64,000 bases of DNA from Allium sativum (Eukaryota; Streptophyta; Magnoliopsida; Asparagales; Amaryllidaceae), in contig CM060920.1 of assembly GCA_030737875.1 (NCBI GenBank), forward strand, positions 477,306,861 through 477,370,860. Direction: 5' to 3'. The translations under genes were made by a program, and so were the position numbers. Below the pieces are notes generated by a model. The model ran no database searches, was not told where the DNA came from, and was given only the letters and a program-made list of their open reading frames with translations. Shown here in pieces: positions 45,712-58,780 of the stretch (its first letter is position 1; the number at the start of each line of letters is the position of its first letter).

Positions 45712-45793
45712 TTCCTAATATTTTAACCTCTTCCTATTTTTAAATCCTTGTGTTCCTAATATTTTAACCTCTTCCTATTTTTAAATCCTTGTG
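45712..45793. repeat. 41-bp tandem duplication upstream of the gene
   Basis: 45712-45752 is repeated exactly as 45753-45793, about 230 bp upstream of the start codon on the gene's promoter side. It begins TTCCTAATATTTTAACC. Each copy could hold the same regulatory site. Confidence 0.9.
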
Positions 45794-46329
45794 GAAGGAA
45801 TCAAGAGAAATTAATGTATTATGGTTCATGTATTAGCGTAAATACATTGCTTCGAACCTTTGGAAAATTCAATTGTGGAAAAACAATAAATAGTAATATA
45901 AAGTTATTTTAATACATATTTTATCAACATTTTGAAGTTCGTGATCTTAGCTAGTATGTGAACCATCAAAAACATATTTTTGGTATGCTAATTCTTTCAT
46001 AGAATGTTAAAATATTTTGTTTAACATATATTTTGATGTAGAAGTTTGCTATGCACGTTTCTAGGAAGTTGAAAAAATGATAATTTGTTTATTTTAAAAT
46101 GGTAATACACATATACTTCGTGAATTCAAAATAATTGCTTTTGTTAGTTATCTGTCTGCCTAGTTCTATTGATAAATTAAAATTTGCTTATTATTTATTG
46201 ATAAAATATTATACATCGAGTAATACTTGTGCATGCCGTCTCTTTTACAAACTTACCCTTAACTTTCATCCCTATCATTTTTCCTTCTTGAAACTTGAGA
46301 CTCGTATATATAGAATAGAAAACTACTGT
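45794..46329. other. AT-rich intergenic DNA upstream of the gene
   Basis: No gene, array or transposon end was recognised. It probably includes distal promoter DNA of the minus-strand gene. Confidence 0.45.
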
Positions 46330-47760
46330 CACTAAAAGCTTAGATTCAACAAAGAAAACTTTATTGTTCGACTTGGATTCAACACAAGAGCAACAATGGT
46401 TCCAACGGTTACCAACGGTTGGCGACCGTTGGTAAGCCATTGATAGCCGTTGGAAACCACGTTTGTATACACTTCAATGGCTGTCAACGCTTTCCAACGC
46501 CACCGACGGGCCTTTTCTAATGGCCTCCAACATCTAAATTGGACACGTAGAAGAAATTGTTGACCAAAAAGCCATTGGAAACCATTACAAATAATTGAAA
46601 TATACCGTTAGAAGATAATGAAAATGAATAACCTATAAGCCATTGGAAATTTGGGTATTTTTTCAGAATTTAGTTAGCTTACTTCCAACCACTCACAATC
46701 TCAAATTTATCATAACAGCTCCATTTCGAGCGTATATACAACAATAACACTCACATATACACCCAAACATAATAGTAAACCCACCATACACATACAATCC
46801 AATATACACAACATAAACCAATACATACAACATCCAACAAAACATAATAAACCAACGTCATCCAAACCAACATAAACAATCATCCTAAAATAACGTTTGA
46901 ACCAACATCCAAAGTCGCAACAATATATACAATCTATCATAATGTATCAACTGAATCCTCACTCACTCATAGCATATATGTACATAAAAACAAAACGTAG
47001 TAAACCATATCTCAAATCACTCTACTTTGGAACAACCAAATGAAGAAAACTATCTGTACTGGGCTATTAACCCTGCGAAATGCTATTTCAGCTGCTTTAT
47101 CTGTTCTTCACGGTGGTGATCACGGTCCTCAAGCGTGATGATCTAGGTTCATAGCTGTGCAATCTCTTCTTTGTCCTGAGCCCTCTGGTACGCCTTTTGA
47201 GATGTCTTAGACTATAAACAAATTTAAATTTTCAGTGTTTCATAATTGCAATTATGAAAATTCTAATTTCCTATAAATTATCAGAGGAAATATAATACAC
47301 TTTTACTATAATCTATCACAATGTGCAACCATTTTGAAAATACAACAGAATAATTATTTTAAAATTTAATGTAAAATTACCGCTTGGTTCACAAATCTAT
47401 AACATTTCTTACGGGTCGGTGGATCCATGACAACCTCAAAAATGGTATCCTCCTCATCATCGGTCAACTCGGTTCATCCACTATCCTAGAGGAGCTATGC
47501 CTATGCTTGCTTAAATATTTGTTGTTATGCAAAATACAGTTGAATTTAGATATCTTTAATTTAATTAACCTACCTCAAATTGTAAAAAAAGCTACTATTG
47601 TAATAATGGAAAGGGCGGCATTTTCATTTCAATTTCCACCTTTCTTTCACCCTCCCCCTTGCTTCATCTCTTTTCCATCGCTCTACAATCCTTCTATGCA
47701 TCTTTTCTTTGATTATGTTTTCTTTCTGCCTGGTCCTATATAGAAGCTCTCAGCGCTAAA
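46330..47760 (-). mobile_element. Decayed CACTA-like DNA transposon remnant
   Basis: The left part (46395-46670) is dense in CCAACGGTTGGCGACCGTTGG-type direct and inverted motifs (shortened here: CCAACGGTTGG, CCGTTGG, GCCATTGGAAACC), like CACTA subterminal repeats. On the minus strand, one exon-like piece (about 47380-47455, reading DDEEDTIFEVVMDPPTRKKC) ends at a GT donor (AAGCG then GTAATT). A second piece starts after a TTTATAG acceptor at about 47215 and reads a glutamine/glutamate-rich coiled coil with stops. CACTAAAAG at 46330 might be an end, but no matching second end was found. Confidence 0.4.
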
Positions 47761-49182
47761 TCTTATTCCGTTGTAATAACCCGGAAAATGTGAACCAATT
47801 TAAAATTTTTAAAATTGGTTATTGTCAAAGAATTTAAACAATTGAAATAGAATATTTTAATAAAATAATGAATTGGGAATAGTGAGGCAGTTTGAAAATT
47901 TGAATACAAACTTTGTCTGACTGTACCGAGTGGAAAATATAACAGATTTTAGTGAAACCAAAAATATTTAAATCTTTTTATGAATACCTTTCTAACGAAT
48001 CTGAAAAATCGAAGTTTCATAACAGGAATCAAAAGTTATGGCCAAATGAATTTTCAGAAAGGTCGCTATATAGAATATATAGCCCTTGAAAATAGCCATT
48101 TTGCATACGATCTCAGAATTCGACGAAACTGGTTTTGTTTGTACCGTATCGTCAAAACAAAGCTAGATTTATTTTTCTGGAATTTTTCGATTCAGTTTGC
48201 GGCCCTGAAAAATTGAAATGTACATTCAAATTGAATATTAAATGTTATATACTTTAATTTGAAAAATAACTGACTGTAACAGTCGAATTGGCCAACGAAA
48301 CATATCCCATTGTGTCCGGAATGGGGGTATTTAGCTAGGGGCGACAGTCGTTGGGTTGAAATTGGTGTACGTTTGTTCAAAGGGATATTTTGCGGATTTA
48401 AAATTTAAATATAATAAGAAATATCCTCACTTTTCTCTCTCTTCTGAAAAACTGGTCAAACCTCATCGAACGAACGACGGAACCCCTTCAAAACTTCCAG
48501 GACTGATCGCCGCCGCCACAGGCGTTTTCGCCACCCCCTCCAGTTGACTTTTCCGTTCGCCTTCCCCCCCCCCTCTTTAAATCAATCCAACCCTCGACAG
48601 AAGCAGTTTAGTATTTGCGTCGAATTTCAGCAAGGAAGTCGGCACCTTTGGAGCGCCGTCGTGCCTAGTAGAGGCCATCGAGTTGGGTGCCACCACAGGC
48701 ACTGGAAAGCCTGTTCGAAGCTCTTCGACGTTGCAGCTGCTTATCGTGACGATACTTCACAGATCGGTCGAAAAATTTAAACCTAGTTTCGTAGGTTTGG
48801 AAACATATCTGCTTTGAAATTTCTGAAATGAAAATAACACTTTTATGTGTTGCAAAACTTTGAAAAATCATATCTTTTTAGTGTGTTAACAAAATTCGAT
48901 GAAACAGGAAACATCGGGACCGCAGGGAGGCTCTCTACCATCTAGTAGAAGCCGCGGATTTTTCTGATCTACATACGATTTTTAGCACTCCAAAAACCAA
49001 TGTCAGGAATCTAAATTAAATTGTGTGAATGGAATCGTGTTGTATAAATTATATAGGCGAAGTGTAAATTATATACGCATTGTATACCTCATGTACATGT
49101 GTTGTATAAGTTATATTAGCGAAGTATAAATTATACAAGCGTTGTATGAAACATATATGCTTTGAATTGTGATGAAATGCAA

Positions 49183-49185
<3 letters not shown>

Positions 49186-49224
<39 letters not shown>
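49186..49224. repeat. (AT)n microsatellite
   Basis: 39 bp of uninterrupted AT dinucleotide repeats within LTR A2, creating spurious IYIY open frames. Confidence 0.95.
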
Positions 49225-49228
<4 letters not shown>

Positions 49229-49564
49229 CTCCCCTCGTCCAAAGACCATGGACGATATTTATTGCTTGTGATTGGCGTGTAATTATATAGTATGACGAAT
49301 GGTTGGAGATAATTGTTTGTGGTTGATATTGTGGTTGAAATATACCTTTGTGGTTGAACAATACCTTTGTGGTTGAAAAATACCCTCTTGTGGTTGAAAC
49401 AAATTAAATAGGATTGTGGAAATGAAAATAAAACATGCCGCCTGCGTGCAAACTAGATGCATGATTACCCATTGTCAAAAACCGCGAGATTTTAAGGTAG
49501 AGCGAGGAGCCGTACTAGGGACGGTCCCGGTTTTAACTACCCTGCCGTTATGCTGCCGAAATTT

Positions 49565-49770
49565 TCTGAAATATTCATGTGTTGAATTGAAATTCATTCG
49601 TTGAATCGAAATTCATGTGTTGAATGTTATTCGAATTTTAAATAAATAGATTTAACGATAAAAATCACATTTTTATATATATACAAACTATAGAGAATAT
49701 TCATGTGTTGAATTGAAATTCGGTCGTTGAATTGAAATTCATGTGTTGAATGTTATTCGAATTTTAAATA
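49565..49770 (+). repeat. 127-bp tandem array in LTR A2, left part
   Basis: Units contain ATTCATGTGTTGAATTGAAA and a TTTAACGATAAAAATCACA core. The array is split by a 1.05 kb insertion (49771-50820) and resumes at 50821. Confidence 0.85.
49762..49770 (+). repeat. 9-bp target duplication, left, of the Mutator-like insertion
   Basis: TTTTAAATA at the left against TTTTAAAAA at 50821-50829, eight of nine identical. Nine bases is the usual length for Mutator-type elements. Confidence 0.55.
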
Positions 49771-50820
49771 GGGTGCGTTTTTTACAGGTCACTGTTATAG
49801 TTTCAAAATAGAAAAAAAAACCGGTCATAAACTTATTGTAAATTAGATCCCTATTTTCTGAAAATTCATCAATAAAATGTAAAAAAATTATAAAAAAATC
49901 ATGTAAATTCGTATTTAAATAAAACATGTAAACGCTAAAAAATTCAGAAAAAAAAATCATCAAACAAGGCGTCAAAAAAAAAAAACGAAATTTCCAGTTA
50001 AATGCATAATAGTATGCACATATATCATTTTCCTGCATACATCCGTGCTTATTTTTCACTACATTCATCTTCGTTGATTATTCTTCATGCAAATACGTGC
50101 ATACATGTGTGCAAATATTTCAAATACTTGCACACATTTGTGCAGGTTTATTTTCAGATTTTAATCCGAACACAGCTTACGGAAAAGTTGCATACATATA
50201 TGCAATTATCAGTAATAATTGCATAAATGTATGCAACTATTTTTTTTTTCGTACAATCCTGACATTATTTCCAGATTTTGGAATTTTTTTTTTTAACGAA
50301 AGCACATTTTTTTAAAAAAAAAAAAGGCGGAAGTAATAAAATAGGGGGCGGGTTTAAAATTTTTAAAACTTTTTTTTTTATAAATTAGGTCCCTACTTTT
50401 AGCCAGTGCGTTATCCTATAAAAATGTTGCACACATGTGTGCATGTTTTCTGAGAAATTTGCACATTTGGATGCAAATAAAAATGAACTGAAATATTAAC
50501 TTAAATCTATGCGCTGGAAGAACTGCAATAATTGCACATATGCATGCAATAAAATCAAAAACGTGCATAATATTATGCATTAAACTGCAGTTTTTTCTGT
50601 TTTTTTGCTGTTTTCTTCTTTCTGACATTATTTTTGTTGTTTTTTTGACTGAATTTTTTGTATAATGCATAATACATTTTATTACTAATTTACGATTTTT
50701 TTTTATTTTTTTAATTATTATTTTATAAGTTTTGAAAACAGGGACCTAATTTATATTAAGTTTATGACCGGATGTGAGCCAAATTAAGTTTCAAAATAGG
50801 GATGTGAGCCTAATATTCAC
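49771..50820. mobile_element. Mutator-like non-autonomous TIR element with internal palindrome array
   Basis: It interrupts a tandem array, so its edges are well placed. 49821-49857 and 50735-50771 are inverted copies matching at 33 of 37 positions (starting CCGGTCATAAACTTA), lying about 50 bp inside the ends. A third partial copy of the inner motif (AAATTAGGTCCCTACTTTT) is near 50380, suggesting an internal duplication. No transposase is present. Between the repeats are at least six TGCAYA-N4-TRTGCA hairpins. Confidence 0.65.
50003..50579. repeat. Scattered covarying TGCA palindromes inside the TIR element
   Basis: Examples: 50003-50018 TGCATA/TATGCA, 50129-50144 TGCACA/TGTGCA, 50188-50205 TTGCATA/TATGCAA, 50219-50236 TTGCATA/TATGCAA, 50428-50443 TGCACA/TGTGCA, 50564-50579 TGCATA/TATGCA. 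All have 4-nt loops. The fourth base pair of the TGCA-stem varies but stays paired. Confidence 0.85.
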
Positions 50821-51210
50821 TTTTAAAAAAATAGATTTAACGATAAAAATCACATTTTTATATATATATATAAACTATAGAGAATATTCATGTGTTGAAT
50901 TGAAATTCATTCGTTGAATTGAAAATCATGTGTTGAATGTTATTCGAATTTTAAATAAATAGATTTAACGATAAAAATCACATTTTTTATATATATACAA
51001 ACTATAGAGAATATTCATATGTTGAATTGAAATTCATTCGTTGAATTGAAATTCATGTGTTGAATGTTATTCGAATTTTAAATAAATAGATTTAACGATA
51101 AAAATCACATTTTTTATATATATACAAACTATAGAGAATATTCATGTGTTGAATTGAAATTCATTCGTTGAATTGAAAATTCATGTGTTGAATGTTATTC
51201 GTATTTTAAA
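50821..51210 (+). repeat. 127-bp tandem array in LTR A2, right part
   Basis: About three units; the AGAATATTCA marker occurs at 50881, 51008 and 51135, exactly 127 bp apart. Confidence 0.88.
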
Positions 51211-54203
51211 ATAAATTGAATAGACAATAAAACTTACATTTTTATTGTGAATATGAAGTGCTAAAAACATTCACGTGTTGAATAAATATTTTTGATGATA
51301 AAAATATTACTTTTATCATGTATACGCTTTGATAAAAATACACACGTGTTGAAATAAATATTAGTTCGTTAGAAATATTATTATTAGCTTTGTTCTGCAT
51401 ATATATACATGTGTCGAACATGGAAAATGGATTAGCTGTAGAGTAAAGAAATTATTTGCGTGCCCGACAAATAGGTAAGCCTTGATGAGTTGGCTGCGCA
51501 ATTTTATTTTTATATCAACTCCTGTGAATGCCATTGGATGCGGAGTGCTGGTTATTCTGTGCGAAATAATAAACATCGCCATAGGATAGTAACAATTAAT
51601 TTTGAACTACACTACATGGCATACTCCTTGACGATAGGCATACTTCATCATATTCCACATAAGCATTTGGAGCTTGTGTGACGAGGTTGAAGATTTACCA
51701 TACGAGCGAGAGGCTTGTATGGCGATGATTATATATTACAGGTTGAATTGATGACTGATATGGACTATATAAAATATAACGATAAATTGCCAGATTAATA
51801 AAAAACCCACACGGGTCTGGAGTTGACAATAATCACGTCTCTCTAGTCATTAGATACGGCACATGGATTATTTATTCCCACACGGGACGAGGTGACGAGG
51901 ATTCATCCTCTGGAGTAATTAAAAATACACGTTCTCTCAGGCTTGATAGGGTGATGAGAATTTATTCTCTGGAGTTATTATCTATACACGCTCCCCTGTA
52001 AACACAAGAATATATCACTATAAATATGTGGATGCTTTATAGGATTTATTGGGTACCTAACACGGCCCAATAAATTTCCAAACCCCATCCCGTACAAGGG
52101 AGGTTATGGCGAAATTTTTCGAAATATAAAGGCGTTAGTGAAATATTTGAAGTGAAAACGATGTTGAAATTAAAGAATGAACTATATTGGAAATAAATGA
52201 ATGAACTATATTTATATATAAAAATATAAATAGAATTGAAAGGAATCAAAGCCGTGCAGTTCGTGTTTTGAAATCGTAATTTGAATCGATTAGTACGAGA
52301 GATCCGACCATCGGATTTTCCCGAAACCGCAACCGTTGGGTTCGCCTTGGAAATATCTTTCCAACGGCACCAACTTTGTAAAAATCCAACGGTTGGATTG
52401 TCTGGAATGTTTAATTCAAATCTGAAGAAAAACAGCACCAGAAGCGTTTATATTTATATATAAATATAAATATAATTAAATTAAATCGAATAACGATGCT
52501 GTAGTTCGAATTTTGAAATCGTAACTTCAAACAACTAGTGTGGAAGATCCGACCGTCGGATTTTCACGAAACTGGAACCGTTGGGTTCGCTTAGGGAATA
52601 TCTTCCCAGTGGTATAGACTTTGTAGAAATCCAACGGTTAGATTTTCCGATATGTGCAAAACAAATTAGGGGAAAAACAGCGCCAGTGCCACGGCACGAC
52701 CTGAAACGTCGTTAAATTAAATATGGCCATTTTTAAATAAATAAAAATGGCGAAAAATCGTTATAAAATATTATAAGCAACATAGATTGGAAATAAACCT
52801 ATTTGGCTTTATCTGCTTGATATTTGATGGTTGTATGTGTTTGACACGAAAATTATACTAAAGAACTGAAATATGAATGTCGAATAATATAACCATGGAA
52901 AGAATTGATTTGAATTCTAATTATACGTGAATTATTTGAAAAGGCCGAGCTAACCCTCATTTCAAATAATTGATCGAACGATTCGAAGGCGAAAATACAA
53001 AGACGATTCAAGACCGACGATCTTCGTATCGGTTGGATGGGCGCTGCTGAAGTTCCTGATTGGAGTAGCTACCGTGAAGGAACGGAAGTAGTAGCCGTCT
53101 GAACATATGTGTTGATAGTACGGATATACGAGGAATATGGTGCCTCCGGTTTCGTTCAGACCCAGAACGGACTTGTAAATGGACTGTGTGTCTGACATTG
53201 GATTTTGTTCTATACTATTGATCTCTGTTAAATATATATCTGTTTGGCGGTGAAGAATTTATTTTTTTGCTTAACGCCCTTCTCTGAGACGTACGAGCTC
53301 AGAGGTTATATATCGATAGAAATCAGTCGTATGAAGTGGATTGCCTATGTGGCATGCCAAGATGCAGTGATCAAGGCTTCTGTTGCAAAGAAAAGTCTTG
53401 TATTTGATGATCAAAACACGGCCTACGTGGCCTGGCTTTGTGTATAGCGTGGATTCGCGAGCCTCACACCTCGGTATGAGTTAAAAATGGGATAAGGACT
53501 GCGGGGAGAGCACGACGTTTCTTTCTAGCTATGGTGGTGTCAGTGACCTACCAGCCCTGACATTTATATCTACTTTTCACCTATGTGGTTGTTGGAATGC
53601 GAGGCGCCTCGATTTTAGGTCTGTAAGGACCGGGAAACGTGTGCTCAGGAATAATTAATCCTCAAACGTAAGAGAGGACCGACCCTAAAGATCCAAGGGT
53701 TACCCAGAGTGTGTAGTCCTGAGGCATTTGCTAGAATGTCTCGAAGTGGAGAGGAGCTTGCCCCTTGCCTCAACCCATGACGGAAATCCAATTTCCAATA
53801 TGAAATAACGGATTTGATTGTAGAACTAGTATGGCGACATAGTGGTATGGGGCACTTATGCCGCCTATGATTGATATTTATGATGATATTCGTTTTTGAA
53901 ACATATATGCACTAGTAATAATATCAAATGATTTTTCTTTACACGTATTAAGCATATTTGGCCATTATAAGGTAAAACTCTATCCTCCGGCTTGCGTTGC
54001 ATTGTATGATGGGACTTGAGTCTTATAATGGCTACATTCTTTTTAAAAGCATTGCGTTGTTTAAAGAATTTACTTTGTTTTAAATGCACCAGCAATCACC
54101 GGAGTAAACCCGTTCCGCGAAAGTGGCGTGGTCCTATTATTTGTTTATTACTGTTGTTTAAACTGTTAAGTAGATTTCTCATACCAGTCCCCATGACTGA
54201 CTT

Positions 54204-55845
54204 TGTAACGACCCGTATGCTACACATCATGGGATCGTAGAATATTTATTTCTTTCACATATGAAGTGTATGGTCATGTAACTTAGGGAGACGACTATTG
54301 GGGTCATTTCCCATGTTCATGATTTTTCCCAATTTTTAAATGACCATTTTACCCCAGTTGGTACTGTTTTTGCCATAACTTTTGACTGGAAAGGAATTTT
54401 GACCTTAAACCACTTCCATTGGCTCTGGATGATGGTTTACAATTCCGTAGAGTGATCACATTAGCCAAACGGACTCACCGTTTGGGAGATATGGCTGAAA
54501 CAAGTTTCAGATGGTGAAAAACAGCTTAATTGGGCTTAACCGGGTAATTAGCAGCTAGGCCCAAAGGGGATTTCGGGATTGGAGATGTATAGGGGCTGAT
54601 TAGGGTTAGAAAACATTTCTTTCAGCCGCTACTTTCATTCTTGGAACCCTAGTAATGGCCTCCAACACACAAATCACCTTCTAATCACTTTCTAATCAAG
54701 TTTTGACTTAATCTACATCAAATTAAGGAGAGAAAACACGAAAGCAAGGTTAGAGCTGCTGTTAGACATCAGTATTCACCCAAATCAGCGAGGTTTCAGT
54801 TCTGAGAATTTTATTTGTGGCCAAGGTGAGTGATTTGCATAGTTTTTGCACTAATTACAGTTGATTAAGGGTAATTAGTGAAGATTAGCGAATTTATACA
54901 CTAATAAATTTTGGAAAAATATATATAAATTCAAAAATAATATTTTATGCCTTTGGTAGAAGTTTGGTTTAATTTGGTTAATTTTTATTAGCCCTATGAT
55001 TAGTTTTGCTTAAACATGCTTAAGGGAAAATATGGGGTTTTGGGTATATTTGATCCGTTTTGACATGTAAATTCATTGTTTTGGTGTTTGTGGTTAGTTT
55101 GCTATGTTGCTATGACTGTTTGGGATGATTTGTGATTGATTAGAATAGTTAGATTGGTCGAAAACGTCGTCAAATGGCGTAAACAAGTTGCTGGAAAAAG
55201 TTGCAGAAAGTTGTGCAGGGATTCAGATCGGATCGGATATGGGCTCGGGTCGGATAGGAGAGCTGGGCAAGGAACCCGACCCGAACTGGAATCTAGCACA
55301 AAAGAAGTTTGGCAAGAAGGAAGGCCATTGCTTAGAGTTGGAGTTGGACAGGGGAACGGATCGGAGCTATGGAACAGGATCGGATCGACTTAAGGACGAA
55401 GGGCTCGGATCGGATCGACTTAAGGATGAAGGGCTCGGACTGGAGTAAGGCGAAAGGATCAGATTGGAGTAAATGAAGAACGAGGGAGCTGATCGGAGCG
55501 GGAGCACGAACTGAACGGGAGATGGCAACCCGACCCGACCCGAAGTGGGACACCCGACCCGAACCGATGCGACGCTGTGGACCTGAACCGAACCGCTGCA
55601 GGGGAAGACTACGAACCGAACCGAATGGGGAGCCTGGAGACGACTTATCCGAACCGAACCGACTGAAACAGATTGGGCCAAGCCGAATTGAATTTCCATT
55701 TCCTCTACGCGGTGACTCTTTTGAAGACCAACTCCAATTCGATCAAAACCCGAGATGCAAAGAAAGTCCAAATGAGGAGCTTTGACTCAGGATCCAGCTG
55801 GGAACCAATGAGTGAGCTTCATGATTGGGCTTTGCTGCGGGACGT
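54204..55845 (+). mobile_element. 5' part of an LTR of family C (Ty3-type)
   Basis: It begins TGTAACGACCCG at the point where LTR A2 is broken. It has a leader with GGAACCCTAGTAATGG and a strong donor (CCAAG then GTGAGTG) at 54826. From about 55220 it becomes GC-rich, with GGATCGG and CCGACCCGA motifs. It is cut at 55846 by element B2. No coding region was seen; the overlapping open frames here are repeat-driven. Confidence 0.55.
55381..55440 (+). repeat. 30-bp tandem duplication in family-C LTR
   Basis: CGGATCGACTTAAGGACGAA plus ten more bases is repeated twice, with one difference (GACGAA against GATGAA). Confidence 0.9.
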
Positions 55846-58015
55846 TGTAACGGCTGGAAATTTTCGACTCCTCGAGAGTCGAAAATCCCGAGACGTTAGT
55901 GAAAGAAAGTAGAGGGTGAGGAAGAAAAGATAGAACTAATAGAATAGAAGAAGAAGAAGAACTTACATCATAAGAGTAAACACGAATCTCACAGCGGAAC
56001 GAATAAAATATAACATAACTTTGAAATACAAATTAGTACTCGTATATACATACCATTTCAAAGTACAACACTTAACAACACAGCGGAATAATAATAGCAA
56101 TAATCCTGAAGCCTCCTGCTCCAAGCTCTCCAAGTGTATCTGTAAAATCCCGACTACTTAACTGCCCGTACAAATTTAGGCACCCAAGAATTTAGGGAAA
56201 ACAAAACAAAATAAACTCTGGGTCAATCATGGGACTGGTGTGAATAAAACTCCAACACTTGGTTAAATAAAGGATATCTTTCTGATATTATAATAATGTC
56301 TAAATACAAATAGATATCAATCTAGCAGAACGCTTGCATCTCACGTTCCACATACATAGTATACAAATAAAACCGTGAGCGCTTATTGGAGATTGGATTC
56401 CAACAGACAAGGTATGGGAGCACCTTCTGATCAGTGTACTCTAGAGGAGATACACTAGGGTTCAACAAGAACGTCTTGCAACCCGGCCACACATGACCGT
56501 TCACTCATTTAGCTTGAGTGTAACGAATATATTATCACCGATGGTTGGGATCAGCAACCATCCTTCCCGATAAGGGACAGCATTGAAATAGATTATAAAG
56601 AAGTACAATTGAATATTCTCTAGATGGTGATAATACACCCTGCTTGGGTATGGCCCAACTAGCCATGCTGCCTAGCCCAACTTCTGTTATTTTTCGGTTG
56701 TGAGGTTTTGAGGTCACGTTTATCACTTTGACAGATTATTTCTTCAATTACTTTGAATGCCACATCGTCATACCCGCCAAATCATTATCGATTTCTCAAG
56801 GCATCACGAGTATAAAAGCTAAGAGAAACGAATTTCTCCGCCACCAACGTAATACGTTTAAAGAGATCAACATATATGATTCGTTAAGAATACTTTGTCA
56901 GACACTCATCCATATACGTTGTTCTGGGACTGAATAAACCGAAGGCACTATTCAGTGAATCCATCCTACCTAGGCTTTTCACAATAGCCCTTGCACTTCA
57001 CTCCGTCTTCAATTATCTTCAGCGTACTTGATTCGCAACGCTTATGCTAATACGGAGTGGTTCTTCGGATAATAATCCAACCGGTCTCTCCATATTTACA
57101 CCGTAAATATGGTCAAAACTTTGATAGTCTGTGATTCAACTATCAAATGAAAACATGTCGGTGTACAAACAACAATCTTATTTCCAAATGGAAATTCGAT
57201 CGATCAATCATCATATACATATATATGTTCATATTTCCTTATTTCATATATTTAGAAAATATATGTTATTAATCATTGGAAAACATTTCCATAGCATATT
57301 TTCACATCACTATTATTTCGCAACTATCAGTCCCTAACTGTAACTAGTATGAGAACAATTCTCTAAGTATCAATCCGGAAGGTCGAAACCAACATCAGAT
57401 CGTCACTTAGAAAACCGTTCAACTTACCCTCTCCAGTCAGTTTCTGAATTCGCTTAACTCTATTTCTTAAATTCTTATCATGAAAACATTTCATTTCCTA
57501 TGTTTAGAAAACATATCTGACTATATTTGGAAAATGTTTCCAAAACTCATTTACGGATTTCCAATGAACGTTGTATAAAACATCGTTACGCTTAATCCAT
57601 TAATCGCTTATTACTTAACTATATTTCAAATCAACCTTTTCTATCGAACCACAACTATTCCTTTGTCAATTCTGAAGTCAATCAAGTTGGGGTATAATTA
57701 CCTCGCATACCTTAATTGAACCACGTCCTTTACTGTGAAATAGATGAAGCTCATCACTCACTTTTTCCAATCATCTGTTTACGCAAATTCTCGGATTCAG
57801 GTTACGAATCCACTTCTTATATGACAACGTTTGATTATAACCATAACGTTATAATTCCTACCCCTAAAATATCTAACCTAAATTATAAATTTATTTCCTA
57901 ACTCGAATAATTTAACAGACACCTAATTTCTAAATCAATAACTAAATCTTGATTTAAACCCTGGAAAGTAAATAGTACTTTCCCGAATTCGCTATAATCG
58001 AATTCGACGTATAAC

Positions 58016-58780
58016 TCTCTTTCGAGTAATCTCTATTCGATTAACTCTCTCTTTTTAATAACTTATATTCGATAAACTCTATTTCGATTAACTCCTATCG
58101 AATAACTAATATTCGAATAACTCTTCTTGGTTGGCTCTATTTCATTAACTCTTATCGAATAACAAATATTCGATTTTCTTAAATGTGTCAATTCTTATCG
58201 AATAACTAACATCTGATTTACTTAAATGGATTTACTCTTATCGAATAACTTATTCGATTAACTTAACTTGATTTTCTTAACTCGATTATCTCAACTCGAT
58301 TACTTAACTCGATTACTTAACTCGATAAATCTTAACTCGATTACTTAACTCGATAAATCTTAACTCGATTACTTAACTCGATAACTTAACTTAACCGAAA
58401 TCGATTAACTCAACTCTAATCGATTAACTTAAATGATTTACTCCTTCGAATAACTAATTCGAATAACTTAATTGATTAACTCCTTTGAATAACTAATTCG
58501 ATTTACTCTTCTCGAATAACTAAATTCGATTAACTCAAATTGAATATCTAATATTCAATTAACTCTTCGACTAACTCCTTTGGATTAACTAACTTCGAAT
58601 AACTAATATTCGATAACTACTCTTCGAATAAATAATATTCGGTAACTCTTCTCAAATGAATAACATTTGATTTATCCACTCGAATAAACTATATTCGATT
58701 ACTCTTCCCTCGAATACACTATATTCGATAACTCTACTTCGAATAAGTGATATTCGGCAACTCTACTCGATTAACTCCAC
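58016..58780 (-). repeat. Covarying hairpin array of B2
   Basis: Same type as in B1 but of clearly different sequence: TCAAATG/CATTTGA at 58652-58670, TCGAATA/TATTCGA at 58680-58698 and 58710-58728, AATTGAATA/TATTCAATT at 58538-58560, all with 5-nt loops. The same three stem classes persist although the loops differ from B1. Confidence 0.85.

Larger units (their letters stand above)
47772..54203 (+). mobile_element. Family-A giant LTR, copy A2, interrupted at its 3' end
   Basis: It begins TGTAATAACCCGG and follows A1 through the U3 palindromic module (near 48120), the GAATGGGGGTA block (48320), a leader, tandem arrays and the 60-bp block 53139-53198 identical to A1. It stops at CATGACTGACTT where element C starts, so the last few hundred bases of U5 are missing. 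It lacks a polypurine tract on its left, so it is a 5' LTR or a solo LTR. Divergence from A1 is high outside the conserved blocks. Confidence 0.75.

Noticed and set aside
47384..47743. 119-codon plus-strand frame
   Set aside because: It is antisense to the exon-like remnant of the CACTA-like element and has no recognisable content.
49049..49361. Tyrosine/isoleucine repeat frames
   Set aside because: They are translations of the (AT)n microsatellite.
55102..55785. Several overlapping open frames on both strands
   Set aside because: They overlap each other in a GC-rich repetitive LTR segment, with no domain; stop-poor composition explains them.
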